In this document: piece by piece, positions 16,514 to 25,597 of the stretch
How the letters are laid out: the number at the start of each line of letters is the position of its first letter
Position numbering within the stretch: position 1 is the first letter of the stretch
DNA from: JAEUJM01 sp041908445
GTDB lineage: Bacteria; Actinomycetota; Acidimicrobiia; Acidimicrobiales; DATDAH01
Length of the DNA: 64,000 bases
Direction: 5' to 3'
Assembly (NCBI GenBank): GCA_041908445.1
Contig: JAYRFK010000049.1
Location: forward strand, 1 to 64,000
The notes under the pieces: generated by a model
Told to the model about the DNA's origin: nothing
What the model saw: only the letters and a program-made list of their open reading frames with translations
Databases searched by the model: none
Position numbers and translations under genes: made by a program

Positions 16514-17275
16514 ATGGACATCACCGGAACTTCCGCAATCGTCACAGGCGGCGCGTCGGGCCTCGGGGAGGCCACCTCGCGGCGGCTCGCGGCCGCCGGC
16601 GCCAAGGTCGTCGTGCTCGACATGCAGGACGCCAAGGGCGAGCCCCTGGCCAAGGAGCTGGGCGGCGTGTTCGTCCACGCCGACGTCACGAACACCGAGG
16701 AGGTGCAGGCCGCGGTCGACGCCGCCTCCGAGATGGGCCCGCTGCGGGTGCTCGTCAACTGCGCCGGCATCGGCTGGGCCCAGCGCACCGTCGACCGGGG
16801 CGGCAACCCCCACGACCTCGGCGCCTTCGAGAAGGTCGTCAGCGTCAACCTGATCGGCACCTTCAACTGCATCCGCCTGGCGGCCTCGGCCATGAGCCAG
16901 ACCGACGAGCTCGAGTACGGCGAGCGTGGCGCCATCGTGAACACCGCCTCGGTGGCGGCCATGGACGGCCAGATCGGCCAGGCCTCCTACAGCGCCTCCA
17001 AGGGCGGCGTGGTCGGCATGACCCTCCCGATCGCCCGTGACCTCGCCGCGGTCGGCATCCGGGTCAACACCATCGCCCCGGGCCTCATCGACACCCCGCT
17101 GCTCGGCATGCTGCCCGACCCGCAGAAGGAGGCCCTCGGCCAGAGCGTGCTCTTCCCGAAGCGCCTGGGCACCCCCGACGACTTCGCCTCGCTCGCCCTC
17201 GAGCTCGTCACCAACGGCTACCTCAACGGGGAGACCTTCCGGCTCGACGGCGGCATCCGGATGCCTCCCAAGTAG
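16514..17275 (+). CDS. Short-chain dehydrogenase (3-hydroxyacyl-CoA dehydrogenase type II-like)
   Basis: 253 residues, NAD(H)-dependent Rossmann oxidoreductase. Cofactor motif TGGASGLGE (11-19), NCAGIG (about 82-87), catalytic S146, Y159 and K163 (YSASK). The C-terminal RLDGGIRMPPK is typical. Overall pattern (GLGEATSRRLAAAGAKVVVLDMQ and the ALGQSVLFPKRLG region) resembles the HSD17B10/FabG-like 3-hydroxyacyl-CoA dehydrogenases of beta-oxidation. Start fixed by the leaderless -10 box. Confidence 0.92.
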   Translation: MDITGTSAIVTGGASGLGEATSRRLAAAGAKVVVLDMQDAKGEPLAKELGGVFVHADVTNTEEVQAAVDAASEMGPLRVLVNCAGIGWAQRTVDRGGNPHDLGAFEKVVSVNLIGTFNCIRLAASAMSQTDELEYGERGAIVNTASVAAMDGQIGQASYSASKGGVVGMTLPIARDLAAVGIRVNTIAPGLIDTPLLGMLPDPQKEALGQSVLFPKRLGTPDDFASLALELVTNGYLNGETFRLDGGIRMPPK

Positions 17276-17329
17276 CACCACCACGACCTGCGACCGGGCG
17301 ACCGGTCGGCGGACGGGGGCCGCACGGCG

Positions 17330-19144
17330 TCAACCAGGCGCCGGGGCGGCCCCCAGCCGCGTCCGGAGCCCGGCGCCGATGGCGTCGAGCGACGGTGGGC
17401 GCAGCAGGTCCTCGTGGCGGCCGGGGATCCGGTGGACCACGACCTCGGCGCCGGTGGCGCCCCAGCCCATGGTGTCGTCGGTGGCCTCGGTGGTCTCGGC
17501 CCAGAACAGGTCGATGCGCCCGTCGTAGGGCGCCGGCGCCCACTGCGGCCCGACCAGGTGCCAGTGGGACCACCAGGCGAACCACAGGCGCTCCTCGGGC
17601 GCGATGACCTCGCCGGCGGCCAGGCGGCGCTCCCACCCGGCGGCGAGGGCCGCCGCGTCGAGGTCGCCCTCGGGACGCCAGGCGGCCCAGGGCGAGCCCG
17701 GCTCGCGCTCGGCCCGGGCGGCGTCGAGGAACGGGAGCGGTGGCGTCTCGGTGCGCGAGTAGTCGAGGCCCCGGTAGCCGGGGCCGACGTCGACGATGCC
17801 GAGCAGCGCCACCTCCTCGCCGGCGGCGCGCAGCGCCCGGGCCATCTCGAAGGCGAGGACGCCGCCGAAGGAGTACCCGGCCAGGTGGTAGGGCCCGACG
17901 GGCTGCACCGAGCGCAGGGCCTCGACGTAGCGGCCCGCCATGGCCTCGATCGTCGCGAAGGCCCGGCGGCCCTCGAGGAAGGGCGACTCGAAGCCGTAGG
18001 CGGCCCGACCCTCGGGCACGGCGGCCTCGGCGAGGGGCCGGAGGCGGAACGCCGACCCCTGCAGGTCGTGGGTGAGGAAGAGCGGCGCCCCCTCCGGGTC
18101 GCCGGGGACCAGCGGCACGAGGAGCGCCTCGGTGCCCCCGTGGGACCCGTCGGCGTCCCTGTCGGCATCGGCATCGGCCTCGGCATCCGCGGTCGCCCGG
18201 GCGACGGCGGCGAGCTGGTCGACGGTGGTGGCCTCCAGGAAGACCGCCATGGGGAGGCGCACGCCGGTGCGCTGCTCGAGCAGGACGAGCATCTGGGCGG
18301 CGAGCAGGCTGTAGCCGCCGAGGGCGAAGAAGTCCCCGTCGGTGGGCACGTCGGGCCGGCCCAGCAGCTCCGACCAGATGGTCGTGAGCGCGGCGGTGAG
18401 CGGGTCGGCGATCGTCTCCGGTTCGGGGCCGGCCGCGTCCGGCTCGGGAGTGGGCGCGCCCGACCTCGCCGCGGCGGGCGCCGGGGGCGCACCCCCGCCC
18501 GTCGTCGCGCTCGTCGGCGCCGGTCGGGTGTCGAGCACGGTCAGCACGTCGTCGGCGTGGCCCGTGGCCACGTCGAGGCCCAGCGCGCCGGCGAGACGGC
18601 CGGGGTGAACCGCCAGGCCCCCGGGGTGGCCGGCGGCCGCAGGCAGCGCCTCGGCGGCGCCCACCACCTGCACGTTCGCCCGCGTGGGGCCGGTGCCGGG
18701 GGCGTCGGCCGGGCCGGGGTCGCGCTCGTCGGCGGCCCACCACGCCACCCGGCGCCGGCCGGTGGTCGGCACCCAGTCGAGGTAGGCGAGGGTGCTCCCG
18801 TCGCCGAGCAGCACCCGGTCGCAGGGGGCCAGGGGGGCGAGGAGCCGTCGCAGGCGCCGTGACTTCCAGGCCCGGGCGAGCGGCCGGAGGCGCAGCGCGG
18901 CCAGGGCACGGGGCACCCGTTCCTCGTTGACCCCGCCGGCGTCGAGCACGACGGCGGCACCGGGCACCGGGCCCACGGCCGGGCCGGACCGCCACCACAC
19001 CACCGCCACCGTCGACCCGGTGCACCGGTGGAGCCACTCGACCAGGGCGACGAGCGCGTCGGTGCGGGGCCCGGGCTCGCCCTCGGGCGCCACCAGGACC
19101 ACGTCGGGAGCGGTCGCCGTCGTCGGCGGGCCGGACGAAGCCAT
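17330..19144 (-). CDS. GT4-like N-domain / carrier protein / thioesterase fusion
   Basis: 604 residues in three parts. (1) Residues 1-190: an alpha/beta segment resembling the N-terminal half of the GT4 proteins at 59806-64000 (VALVEWLHRCTGST, LLGDGSTLAYLDW), without a catalytic C-half. (2) About 250-330: a peptidyl/acyl carrier domain with FFALGGYSLLAAQML, phosphopantetheine Ser at 279. (3) About 355-604: a type I thioesterase with GYSFGG (S425) and H577 in GRHEDLLR. A low-complexity (AD)n tract joins 2 and 3. No adenylation, condensation or ketosynthase domain is near, so the carrier must be loaded in trans. It may release or transfer an acyl/aminoacyl group onto the surface product. Confidence 0.8.
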   Translation of the reverse strand: MASSGPPTTATAPDVVLVAPEGEPGPRTDALVALVEWLHRCTGSTVAVVWWRSGPAVGPVPGAAVVLDAGGVNEERVPRALAALRLRPLARAWKSRRLRRLLAPLAPCDRVLLGDGSTLAYLDWVPTTGRRRVAWWAADERDPGPADAPGTGPTRANVQVVGAAEALPAAAGHPGGLAVHPGRLAGALGLDVATGHADDVLTVLDTRPAPTSATTGGGAPPAPAAARSGAPTPEPDAAGPEPETIADPLTAALTTIWSELLGRPDVPTDGDFFALGGYSLLAAQMLVLLEQRTGVRLPMAVFLEATTVDQLAAVARATADAEADADADRDADGSHGGTEALLVPLVPGDPEGAPLFLTHDLQGSAFRLRPLAEAAVPEGRAAYGFESPFLEGRRAFATIEAMAGRYVEALRSVQPVGPYHLAGYSFGGVLAFEMARALRAAGEEVALLGIVDVGPGYRGLDYSRTETPPLPFLDAARAEREPGSPWAAWRPEGDLDAAALAAGWERRLAAGEVIAPEERLWFAWWSHWHLVGPQWAPAPYDGRIDLFWAETTEATDDTMGWGATGAEVVVHRIPGRHEDLLRPPSLDAIGAGLRTRLGAAPAPG

Positions 19145-19151
19145 CGTCGCC

Positions 19152-19157
19152 AGCGTA
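19152..19157 (-). promoter_or_regulatory. -10 hexamer TACGCT
   Basis: Seven bases before ATG 19144 of the carrier/thioesterase gene. Confidence 0.55.
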
Positions 19158-19188
19158 GGAGCGCCCGCCCGCGGCGCCCGACCGGCGC

Positions 19189-19824
19189 TCAGTGGACGGG
19201 GGGCAGCGCCGGCCGGTTCCGCCCCGCGAGCAGGGCGCCGTGGTCGGCCATGGCCAGCAGCTCGGCGTCGCCGGACGAGTTGCCGTAGGCCCAGAGCTCG
19301 ACCTCGCCGCCGCCGGTGGCCTCGAGCCACTCCCGCAGCCGCACCGCCTTCTCCGGGCCGCGCACGTTGGGACGGGCCATCTCCCCGGTGTGGCGGCCGT
19401 CGGGGCCCACCGCCAGCTCGACCGCGATGACCTCGTCGAAGCCCAGCCGCTCACCGAGCAGCGGGCGGAGGTAGGTCGTCAGCGACGCCGACACCGCCAC
19501 GAGCTGGTGGCCGGCCCGCCGGTGCTCCTCGACCCGCTCGCGCATGGCCGGCACGAGGATCGCCTCGAGCCGCTCGGCGTAGGCGCGCCCGGCGGCGGCG
19601 ACCCGGGTGGGGTCGTCGCCGGCGGTCAGGCGGCGCAGCAGCTGCGCCTTGGCCTGGTCGCGCCGGTGGATCTCGGCCTCCAGGCGCCACGGCGGACCGA
19701 CGCGCGCCGCCGCCGAGGCCAGGCGCTTGCGCCCGTAGAGCCGGGCGAGGAAGGGCACGAGGGTGTCGCGCGGCGTGAGGGTGCCGTCGAAGTCGAAGGC
19801 CGCGACGCGGCGGTCCGCGCTCAC
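19189..19824 (-). CDS. HAD-superfamily phosphatase (SerB/HAD-IB type)
   Basis: 211 residues. Motif I is AFDFDGTLTPRDT with nucleophile D11 and D13; motif II is VAVSASLTTYLRPL; the motif III/IV region has GPEKAVRL and YGNSSGDAELL. It probably dephosphorylates a small phosphorylated metabolite; HAD-IB members also include phospholipid- and serine-phosphate phosphatases. The GTG start overlaps the epimerase stop by 4 bases, so both are translated from one mRNA with the epimerase first. Confidence 0.88.
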   Translation of the reverse strand: MSADRRVAAFDFDGTLTPRDTLVPFLARLYGRKRLASAAARVGPPWRLEAEIHRRDQAKAQLLRRLTAGDDPTRVAAAGRAYAERLEAILVPAMRERVEEHRRAGHQLVAVSASLTTYLRPLLGERLGFDEVIAVELAVGPDGRHTGEMARPNVRGPEKAVRLREWLEATGGGEVELWAYGNSSGDAELLAMADHGALLAGRNRPALPPVH

Positions 19825-20723
19825 CCGCGGGCGAGGAGGGCGTCCAGGGCGGGGCGCAGATCGGGTCGGGCGAAGGTGAACCCGGCCTCGAGGAGCCGCT
19901 CGGGCCGGACCCGCTGGCTGGCGAGGAGCAGCTCGTCGACGAGCTCGCCGCCGAAGAGCACCTTGGGGCCGAAGCCGGGAACGGGGACCACCGTCGGCCG
20001 GTGGAGCGCGCCCCCGAGCGCCTCGGTGAACTCGCGGTTGGTGACCGGCGTCGGCGCGGTGAGGTTCACGGGCCCGTCGAGCTCGTGGTCGAGGAGGAAC
20101 CGCAGGGCGGCGACCTCGTCCTCGATGGCGATCCAGCTCATGTACTGGCGGCCGTTCCCGATGCGGCCGCCGAGGCCCACCTTGAACAGCGGCAGCTGCT
20201 TGGCCAGCACCCCGCCGCCGGCGTCGAGGACGATCCCGGTGCGGGCGTGGGCCACCCGGACGCCGGCCTCTCGGGCGGGGTCGGCGGCGGCCTCCCACTG
20301 GCGGCACACGTCGGCGAGGAAGCCGCTGCCCGACGCGGACGCCTCGGTGAGCACCTCGTCGCCCCGGTCGCCGTACCAGCCGATGGCCGAGCCGGACACG
20401 AGCACCTTCGGGCCGTCGGCGCCCACGTCGGCCAGGGCCCGGGCCACGAGCCCGGTGCCCGCCGTGCGGCTGGTGAGGATGCGCTCCTTCTGGGCGGCGG
20501 TCCAGCGCTTCTCGGCGATGCCCTCGCCGGCGAGGTGCACGACCGCGTCCAGCCCGGCCAGGTCGGCGGGGTCGAGGCGGCCGGCGGCCGGGTCCCAGCC
20601 GATCTCGTCGGCCCCGGTCGCGGCCCGGCGCACGACGCGGACCACCCGGTGGCCGTCGGCGAGGAGGGAAGCGCGCAGGGCCTCGCCGATGAGGCCGGTC
20701 GAGCCCGTGATGGCGATGTCCAT
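19821..20723 (-). CDS. TIGR01777-family NAD(P)-dependent epimerase (SDR39U1-like)
   Basis: 300 residues. The Rossmann motif ITGSTGLIGEAL is at 4-15, then HLAGEGIAEKRWTAAQKERI, GSAIGWYGDRGDE (about 111-123), and the late NLTAPTPVTNREFTEALG and FGGELVDELLLASQRV blocks, all diagnostic of this family. Its substrate is unknown across bacteria. ATG follows a TACCGT -10 box by 6 bases. First gene of a two-gene operon with the HAD phosphatase. Confidence 0.92.
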   Translation of the reverse strand: MDIAITGSTGLIGEALRASLLADGHRVVRVVRRAATGADEIGWDPAAGRLDPADLAGLDAVVHLAGEGIAEKRWTAAQKERILTSRTAGTGLVARALADVGADGPKVLVSGSAIGWYGDRGDEVLTEASASGSGFLADVCRQWEAAADPAREAGVRVAHARTGIVLDAGGGVLAKQLPLFKVGLGGRIGNGRQYMSWIAIEDEVAALRFLLDHELDGPVNLTAPTPVTNREFTEALGGALHRPTVVPVPGFGPKVLFGGELVDELLLASQRVRPERLLEAGFTFARPDLRPALDALLARG

Positions 20724-20729
20724 GCCCTC

Positions 20730-20735
20730 ACGGTA
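20730..20735 (-). promoter_or_regulatory. -10 hexamer TACCGT
   Basis: Six bases before ATG 20723 of the epimerase/phosphatase operon. Confidence 0.5.
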
Positions 20736-20796
20736 CCGGCGGGCCCCCGCTGCGGACCGGTCCGGCCCGCAGTCGGGTCGGGCGGGTCGGCTCGGG

Positions 20797-23172
20797 TCAG
20801 GGAGGGGTGAGGGAGAGGCGCAGGCGCTCGTCGCCGTCGGTGGTGTCGGCGGTGAGCGAGGCGGTGCCGTCGTCGGCGACCTCCCACCCGCGGCGCGCCT
20901 CGGCCGTGTACCCGGCCTCGGGGGTGACGTGGAGGGTCATCGTGTCGGGGTTGACCATCGGCTGGTTGGCCACCGTGAGGCGGTAGTCGCCGGCCGGTTC
21001 GATGGCGCCGGACAGGTTCAGCACCAGGGTGACGGTCTGGCCCGCCGGGATGAAGAACCGCGTCGAGTACACCGACATGCCGAACTCGCGCTCGGACTCC
21101 ATGGCCTGTGGCCCCTCGCCGAGCGCCGAGCGGGCCACGGCGTCGTCGAGCTGCAGCGGGGTGTAGAAGGACAGGTAGACGCCGTTGGTGCCGAGCGGGG
21201 TGTCGCCGCCGCGGATGCGGTCGCCGCTGCTCAGGATCACGTCGGGGAGCCCCGACGCCGGCGCGTTGTTGGTGATGGTGATGGTGGCCTGGGACGACAC
21301 CGCACCGCTGGTGGGGTCGTAGCTCGCGGTGTAGTCGATGGTGCGGTCCATGAAGATGTCGATCTTGTTGTTGGCCGCGTTGTTGGTGGTGAGGCCGATG
21401 AGGTCGCCGCCGGCCGGCCGCGGGTAGGCGCCGTCGAGCCCGACCCGCTCGAAGAAGTCCTGCTCGTCGGCGGTCGGGCTCCACACCATCAGCCGGCCCT
21501 GGTCGACCATGGGGCCGAGCACGTCGGTGACCTGGCGCGGCCCCGGGAGGTCGCCGCTGGTGAGCAGGTCGAAGGTCTTGCGGGTGGCCTCCTCCAGGAA
21601 GTCCTTGCGATCCGAGCGCTGGTCGAAGGTCAGGTACTGCTGGCGCAGCAGGATGTCGGCGGCGTTGTCGGCGGTGAGGGGCTCGGGGTAGCCGGTGACG
21701 GTGATCGGCCCGGTGAAGTTGAGCAGGGCCTGGAGGGCGACGGGGTCGACGGTGATGACCCCGTCGACGGGCTGGCCACCGGCCTGCGGGTACAGCTCGG
21801 CGAGCACCTGGCCCACCGTGGGCATGTCCGGCGAGAGGCCGGCGTCGCCCATGTAGTTCTGGATCTCGAAGCGGCCGTACCGGTCGAGGTACTCCTGGGG
21901 GCCGCTCAGGGTGGCGCCGTTGGCCCGCGCCGGGAGCTCGATGTCCTCGATGCTGCCCGAACGGGTCAGCTCGAGGTCGCCGTTCGTCGCGGTGAGCTCG
22001 CCGAAGCTGCCCATGAACCCGCCGAGGGCGCGGTTCTCGCTCGGGGTCAGGAAGGCGAGGTAGTAGTGGCGGGTCCCCTCGCCGCCGAGGAGCTGCGGCG
22101 CGAGCTCGACCCCCTGGATCGCGATCTCGGCGTCGGGTAGGGCGTCGTGCACCTCGCCGTCGAACTTGTCGACCCTCGTCGCCAGGGGCTCGACCAGCCA
22201 CGGCGAGCGCACGTCGTCGACGGCGCCCGCCGCCTCTTCGAGCGCGGCCTCGGCGTCGCGGAGCGGCTGCTCGAAGCTGGCCACGAGCTCGAGGTCGATG
22301 GCCCCGTCCTGGAAGCGCAGGTCGTCGACGTTCGCGTCCCCTGCGGCCCGGGCCGCAGCCGAGGCGAGGTCGGCGCCCTGGCCGCTCATGATCTGCACGG
22401 CGGCGGCCTGCTGGCCGAGCACCGGGACGACCCGGGCGGGCAGCGCCCACGGCGAGGTGAGGGTGTCGTGGGCGGTGCCGAAGGAGGCGGCCGACCGGGT
22501 GAGGCGCCGGGTGGCGGCGGCGCTCTCGCCGTCGCGGGCGGCGTCGAAGCCGTTGCGGGCCTGGTCGATGCCGGCGCTGAGGTCCGACTGGGCCGAGAAG
22601 GTGGCGACGGCCAAGCCGGCCGCGGCGAGGACCGAGAACACGACGGCGCCGGCGACGGCCCAGCCCCAGGCGTTGCGGACCCGGGGGCTGCAGCGGCGCA
22701 GGCCGGACACCAGGGCCGGCGCGGTGGCGGCCGCGGTGATCAGCGCCGACGCCCCCGTGGGGTCGATGTCGTGGAGGCGCAGCAGGACCTGGACGGCGAG
22801 GCCGCCCACGACCGCGCCGACGAGGGGCTGGTACGGCCGCGACCGGCGGTCGAGGGCGGCGGCGACGAAGGCGACGGCCAGGGCGGCGAGGGCGAGCGCC
22901 AGCTGCAGGCCGCCCTGGGCGGCCGTGGCGGTGACCCCGGCCAGCACGAGCCAGGTCCAGCGGCGGGCACGGGCGGCACCGAGGACGACCACGAGCGCGA
23001 AGCCGGCGGTCCAGGCCACGTCACTGACAACCCACCCGGTGGGGGAGGCGCCGCTGAGCCCGGCGCCGATGGCGGCGAGCCCGGCGACGACCCACACCGC
23101 GGGCGCGACGAAGGCCGGCGGCTCGTGCGGCTCGGCGTCGGCGGGGGCGTCGGTGAGGTGGGTGGTGGCCAA
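20797..23172 (-). CDS. DUF4012 domain membrane protein
   Basis: 791 residues. Several membrane helices lie in residues 20-125, another near 172-195, then a large extracytoplasmic DUF4012 region (from about 200). Family landmarks are HYYLAFLTPSENRALGGFMG (about 362-381), VDGVITVDPVALQALL and NNAANNKIDIFMDRTI. DUF4012 proteins are common in actinobacterial polysaccharide loci and share a fold with LytR-CpsA-Psr-type proteins, which join glycans to the wall; that role here is inference. TTG start. A TAGGAT box lies about 75 bases upstream. Confidence 0.85.
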   Translation of the reverse strand: MATTHLTDAPADAEPHEPPAFVAPAVWVVAGLAAIGAGLSGASPTGWVVSDVAWTAGFALVVVLGAARARRWTWLVLAGVTATAAQGGLQLALALAALAVAFVAAALDRRSRPYQPLVGAVVGGLAVQVLLRLHDIDPTGASALITAAATAPALVSGLRRCSPRVRNAWGWAVAGAVVFSVLAAAGLAVATFSAQSDLSAGIDQARNGFDAARDGESAAATRRLTRSAASFGTAHDTLTSPWALPARVVPVLGQQAAAVQIMSGQGADLASAAARAAGDANVDDLRFQDGAIDLELVASFEQPLRDAEAALEEAAGAVDDVRSPWLVEPLATRVDKFDGEVHDALPDAEIAIQGVELAPQLLGGEGTRHYYLAFLTPSENRALGGFMGSFGELTATNGDLELTRSGSIEDIELPARANGATLSGPQEYLDRYGRFEIQNYMGDAGLSPDMPTVGQVLAELYPQAGGQPVDGVITVDPVALQALLNFTGPITVTGYPEPLTADNAADILLRQQYLTFDQRSDRKDFLEEATRKTFDLLTSGDLPGPRQVTDVLGPMVDQGRLMVWSPTADEQDFFERVGLDGAYPRPAGGDLIGLTTNNAANNKIDIFMDRTIDYTASYDPTSGAVSSQATITITNNAPASGLPDVILSSGDRIRGGDTPLGTNGVYLSFYTPLQLDDAVARSALGEGPQAMESEREFGMSVYSTRFFIPAGQTVTLVLNLSGAIEPAGDYRLTVANQPMVNPDTMTLHVTPEAGYTAEARRGWEVADDGTASLTADTTDGDERLRLSLTPP

Positions 23173-23322
23173 GGGGCGGGGCGCTGCGGGAGGCGGCGGT
23201 CGGACGAGCGGGCGAGGCGTCGGCGACGCCGCCCCGCGCGCCGCCGGATCCTACCGGCGCATCGCATCGGCGTTCCGGCGGCCCGCTCGGGATCGCCGGG
23301 TGGGGGTAGCGTCGCCTCGTCC

Positions 23323-24282
23323 ATGTCGCCCACGTCCGTCAGCCTCGTCGTCCCGGTGTTCGAGCCGGACCCCGACCACCTGGAGGGTCTGCTGGCCTCG
23401 ATCCGGGACCAGGGCCGGGTGGGCCTCGACGTGGTCCTCCGGGTGGACCGGGGTGGCCCGGAGGTCGAGGCGGTCGCCGCCGCCGCGGGGCTGCCCGCCG
23501 TCGAGGTGGTGCGCAACCCGGCGCCGCTGGGCATGGTGGCGAACTGGAACGCGGCGGCCGCCCTGGCGACCGGTGAACTCATGATGGTCCTGGGCCAGGA
23601 CGACGAGCTCGGGCGGGGGATGGTCGAGCGCTACGTCGCCGAGCTCGCTGCCGCGCCGGGCGTGGTCGCGGTCTCCTCGGGCGAGCACTGGATCGACGAG
23701 CACGACCGGCCGGTCGAGGTGCCGCGGCGCCCCAACCGCCGGGAGCGGATCTTCGTGGAGCAGCCCCGCTACGTCCTGACCCAGGACGACCTCGTGCGGC
23801 TCTGCCTGCGCAACGGCCAGGTCTACGGCGAGCCCTCGGCGGTGATGTTCCGCCGCGCCGCGTTCGAGGCCGTCGGCGGCTACCGGGCCGAGATGGGCCA
23901 CGTCGCCGACCTCGACCTCGACCTGCGGCTCGCCGGCCTCGGCCCGGTCGTGTACCTGCGCGACCCGCTGGTGCGCCGGCGGCTCCACCCGGGCATGGCG
24001 ACCCGCGACCAGCAGGCCAGCGGGGAGACCGCGGCGGCGCGCGAGCGCCTCCACCGGGCCTGGATCGACCACCCGTCCCTGTCCGGCCGGGACCGCGCCC
24101 GGGCCCGGGCGGCGCTGGCGTCGTGGGCGGCGCGCGACGTCGTGAAGGCGGTGCGCCACGGTCGCTGGTCGGTGGCCCGCGAGCAGGCCAAGGTGGTGGG
24201 TCGCTACGGCCTGAACCGGCCGGGGGCGGTGGTGGAGAACGCGGCCGAGCTCGTCACGGGGCGCAACCGGGACGCCCGCTGA
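23323..24282 (+). CDS. Glycosyltransferase family 2
   Basis: 319 residues, inverting GT-A enzyme. The N-terminus SVSLVVPVFEPDPDHLEGLL starts the nucleotide-sugar domain. ATGELMMVLGQDDELGRG has QDDE in place of the DxD motif, and the acceptor region YRAEMGHVADLDLDLRLAGLG supplies the ED/D-like base. No membrane helices, so it is cytoplasmic or peripheral. A TAGCGT box (23307-23312) ends 10 bases before the ATG. It faces the DUF4012 gene divergently across 150 bp; both fit a surface polysaccharide locus. Confidence 0.88.
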   Translation: MSPTSVSLVVPVFEPDPDHLEGLLASIRDQGRVGLDVVLRVDRGGPEVEAVAAAAGLPAVEVVRNPAPLGMVANWNAAAALATGELMMVLGQDDELGRGMVERYVAELAAAPGVVAVSSGEHWIDEHDRPVEVPRRPNRRERIFVEQPRYVLTQDDLVRLCLRNGQVYGEPSAVMFRRAAFEAVGGYRAEMGHVADLDLDLRLAGLGPVVYLRDPLVRRRLHPGMATRDQQASGETAAARERLHRAWIDHPSLSGRDRARARAALASWAARDVVKAVRHGRWSVAREQAKVVGRYGLNRPGAVVENAAELVTGRNRDAR

Positions 24283-24297
24283 CGCGAGGCGGGCCGA

Positions 24298-25542
24298 TCA
24301 GGCCTCGACGCCGGGACGGGCCAGGCCGCGCACCCGCCGGGCGACGTGGCGCCATCCCTGCACCGCGTCGATGACGACCACGCCCTCGCTGTCGTGGACG
24401 CTGAGCGGTTGGTGGTCCTGCGGGTCCACGTTGGAGCTGCCCTCGCCCGAGCCCTGGTTGGTGCTGGCGCCGGCGACGAGCGGGCCCACGAAGCGGTTGT
24501 CGACCACGCGGACGTCGGTCGCCCCCCGGACCCGGACGAAGTTGTTGCGGCAGCGCCCCAGCTCGTTGCCCACGACCCGGACGCCGGTGATCGCGGCGCC
24601 GGTGCGCAGGTCGTCGGCGACGGCGATCCCCGAGGCGATGCCCCCGCCCCAGAGGTACCCCGTCTCGTGGAAGCCGGCGTCGTCGACCCGGTTGCCCCGG
24701 ATGGTCACGCCGCGCACGGGCCCGTAGTCGGGCATGGGGCGGATGCCGATGCCGGTCAGGTAGGTGCCGCGGACGTCGTTGCCCTCGACCACGACCCGGT
24801 CGCAGCCGCCGAGGGCGATGCCGTTCGAGCCCGCCCGCTCGATGCGGTTCCCCCGGAGGGTGACGTCGGTGGACTGGTCGGGGTTCCACCAGTTGCCGCC
24901 CCAGACCGCGATGGCGTCGTCGCCGGTGTCGGCGATCCGGCAGCTCTCGACGAGGGCCTGATGGCACCCCACGAGGTGGATGCCGTCGGTGCACATGTCG
25001 TGCACGTGGCAGTCCCGCAGGGTGACGTCGGTGCAGCTGTTCACGTGGAAGCCGATGCGGGGCCCGTCGCACACCTCGACGCGCTCCGCCGTGAACCCGT
25101 GCAGGTCCCGCAGGTGGACGTTCATGTCCGCGCTGGTGCGGTCGGGTGGCTGCGGCAGGGTCGAGGCGATCGTGAGGTCGCGGATCGACGTGTCGACCCC
25201 GCCGCCGAACCGGGCGTCGCCGTGGATGCTGATGCGCACCTTCGGGTACGCCACGTGGTCGAGCAGCACGACGGTGCGCCCCACCCCCTCGCCGCGGATG
25301 TGGAAGCGGGAGAACGGGAACGAGTGGTGCCGGTCGTAGCCGTCGAGGGGGCCCAGGCGGTAGGTGCCGGCGGGGAGGTGCAGGACCGCCCCCCGCTCGG
25401 GGTCGAAGCGGGGCCGGATGTGGCGGAACCCGTCGAAGTCCTCGAAGCAGGCGTGGGCGAGCACCGCCGGGCCGTCGTTGGCGACACCGTCACCGACCGC
25501 CCCGAACTCGGTGACGTCGAGCACCACGGGGTCGGCGGCCAC
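24298..25542 (-). CDS. Right-handed parallel beta-helix protein (pectate-lyase-3 type)
   Basis: 414 residues. The N-terminus VTEFGAVGDGVANDGPAVLAHA is the classic pectate-lyase-3/phage tailspike N-cap. Repeated rungs follow (VTLRDCHVHDM, ALVESCRIADTGDDAIAVWGG, VTLRGNRIERAGSNGIALGG, VVEGNDVRGTYLTGIGI). Members are polysaccharide lyases, hydrolases or epimerases. No signal peptide is visible, so it acts inside or leaves by a non-Sec route. The GTG start lies 8 bases after a TACCCT box. Convergent with the GT2 gene, 15 bases apart. Confidence 0.85.
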   Translation of the reverse strand: MAADPVVLDVTEFGAVGDGVANDGPAVLAHACFEDFDGFRHIRPRFDPERGAVLHLPAGTYRLGPLDGYDRHHSFPFSRFHIRGEGVGRTVVLLDHVAYPKVRISIHGDARFGGGVDTSIRDLTIASTLPQPPDRTSADMNVHLRDLHGFTAERVEVCDGPRIGFHVNSCTDVTLRDCHVHDMCTDGIHLVGCHQALVESCRIADTGDDAIAVWGGNWWNPDQSTDVTLRGNRIERAGSNGIALGGCDRVVVEGNDVRGTYLTGIGIRPMPDYGPVRGVTIRGNRVDDAGFHETGYLWGGGIASGIAVADDLRTGAAITGVRVVGNELGRCRNNFVRVRGATDVRVVDNRFVGPLVAGASTNQGSGEGSSNVDPQDHQPLSVHDSEGVVVIDAVQGWRHVARRVRGLARPGVEA

Positions 25543-25550
25543 GGGCGGGG

Positions 25551-25556
25551 AGGGTA
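25551..25556 (-). promoter_or_regulatory. -10 hexamer TACCCT
   Basis: Eight bases before GTG 25542 of the beta-helix gene. Confidence 0.5.
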
Positions 25557-25597
25557 GCGGGGGGTGCGACCCGCGGGCCGGGATCCCGTGGCGGAGC

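Noticed and set aside
17330..19144. Non-ribosomal peptide synthetase cluster
   Set aside because: Only a carrier and a thioesterase domain are present; no adenylation or condensation domain in 64 kb.
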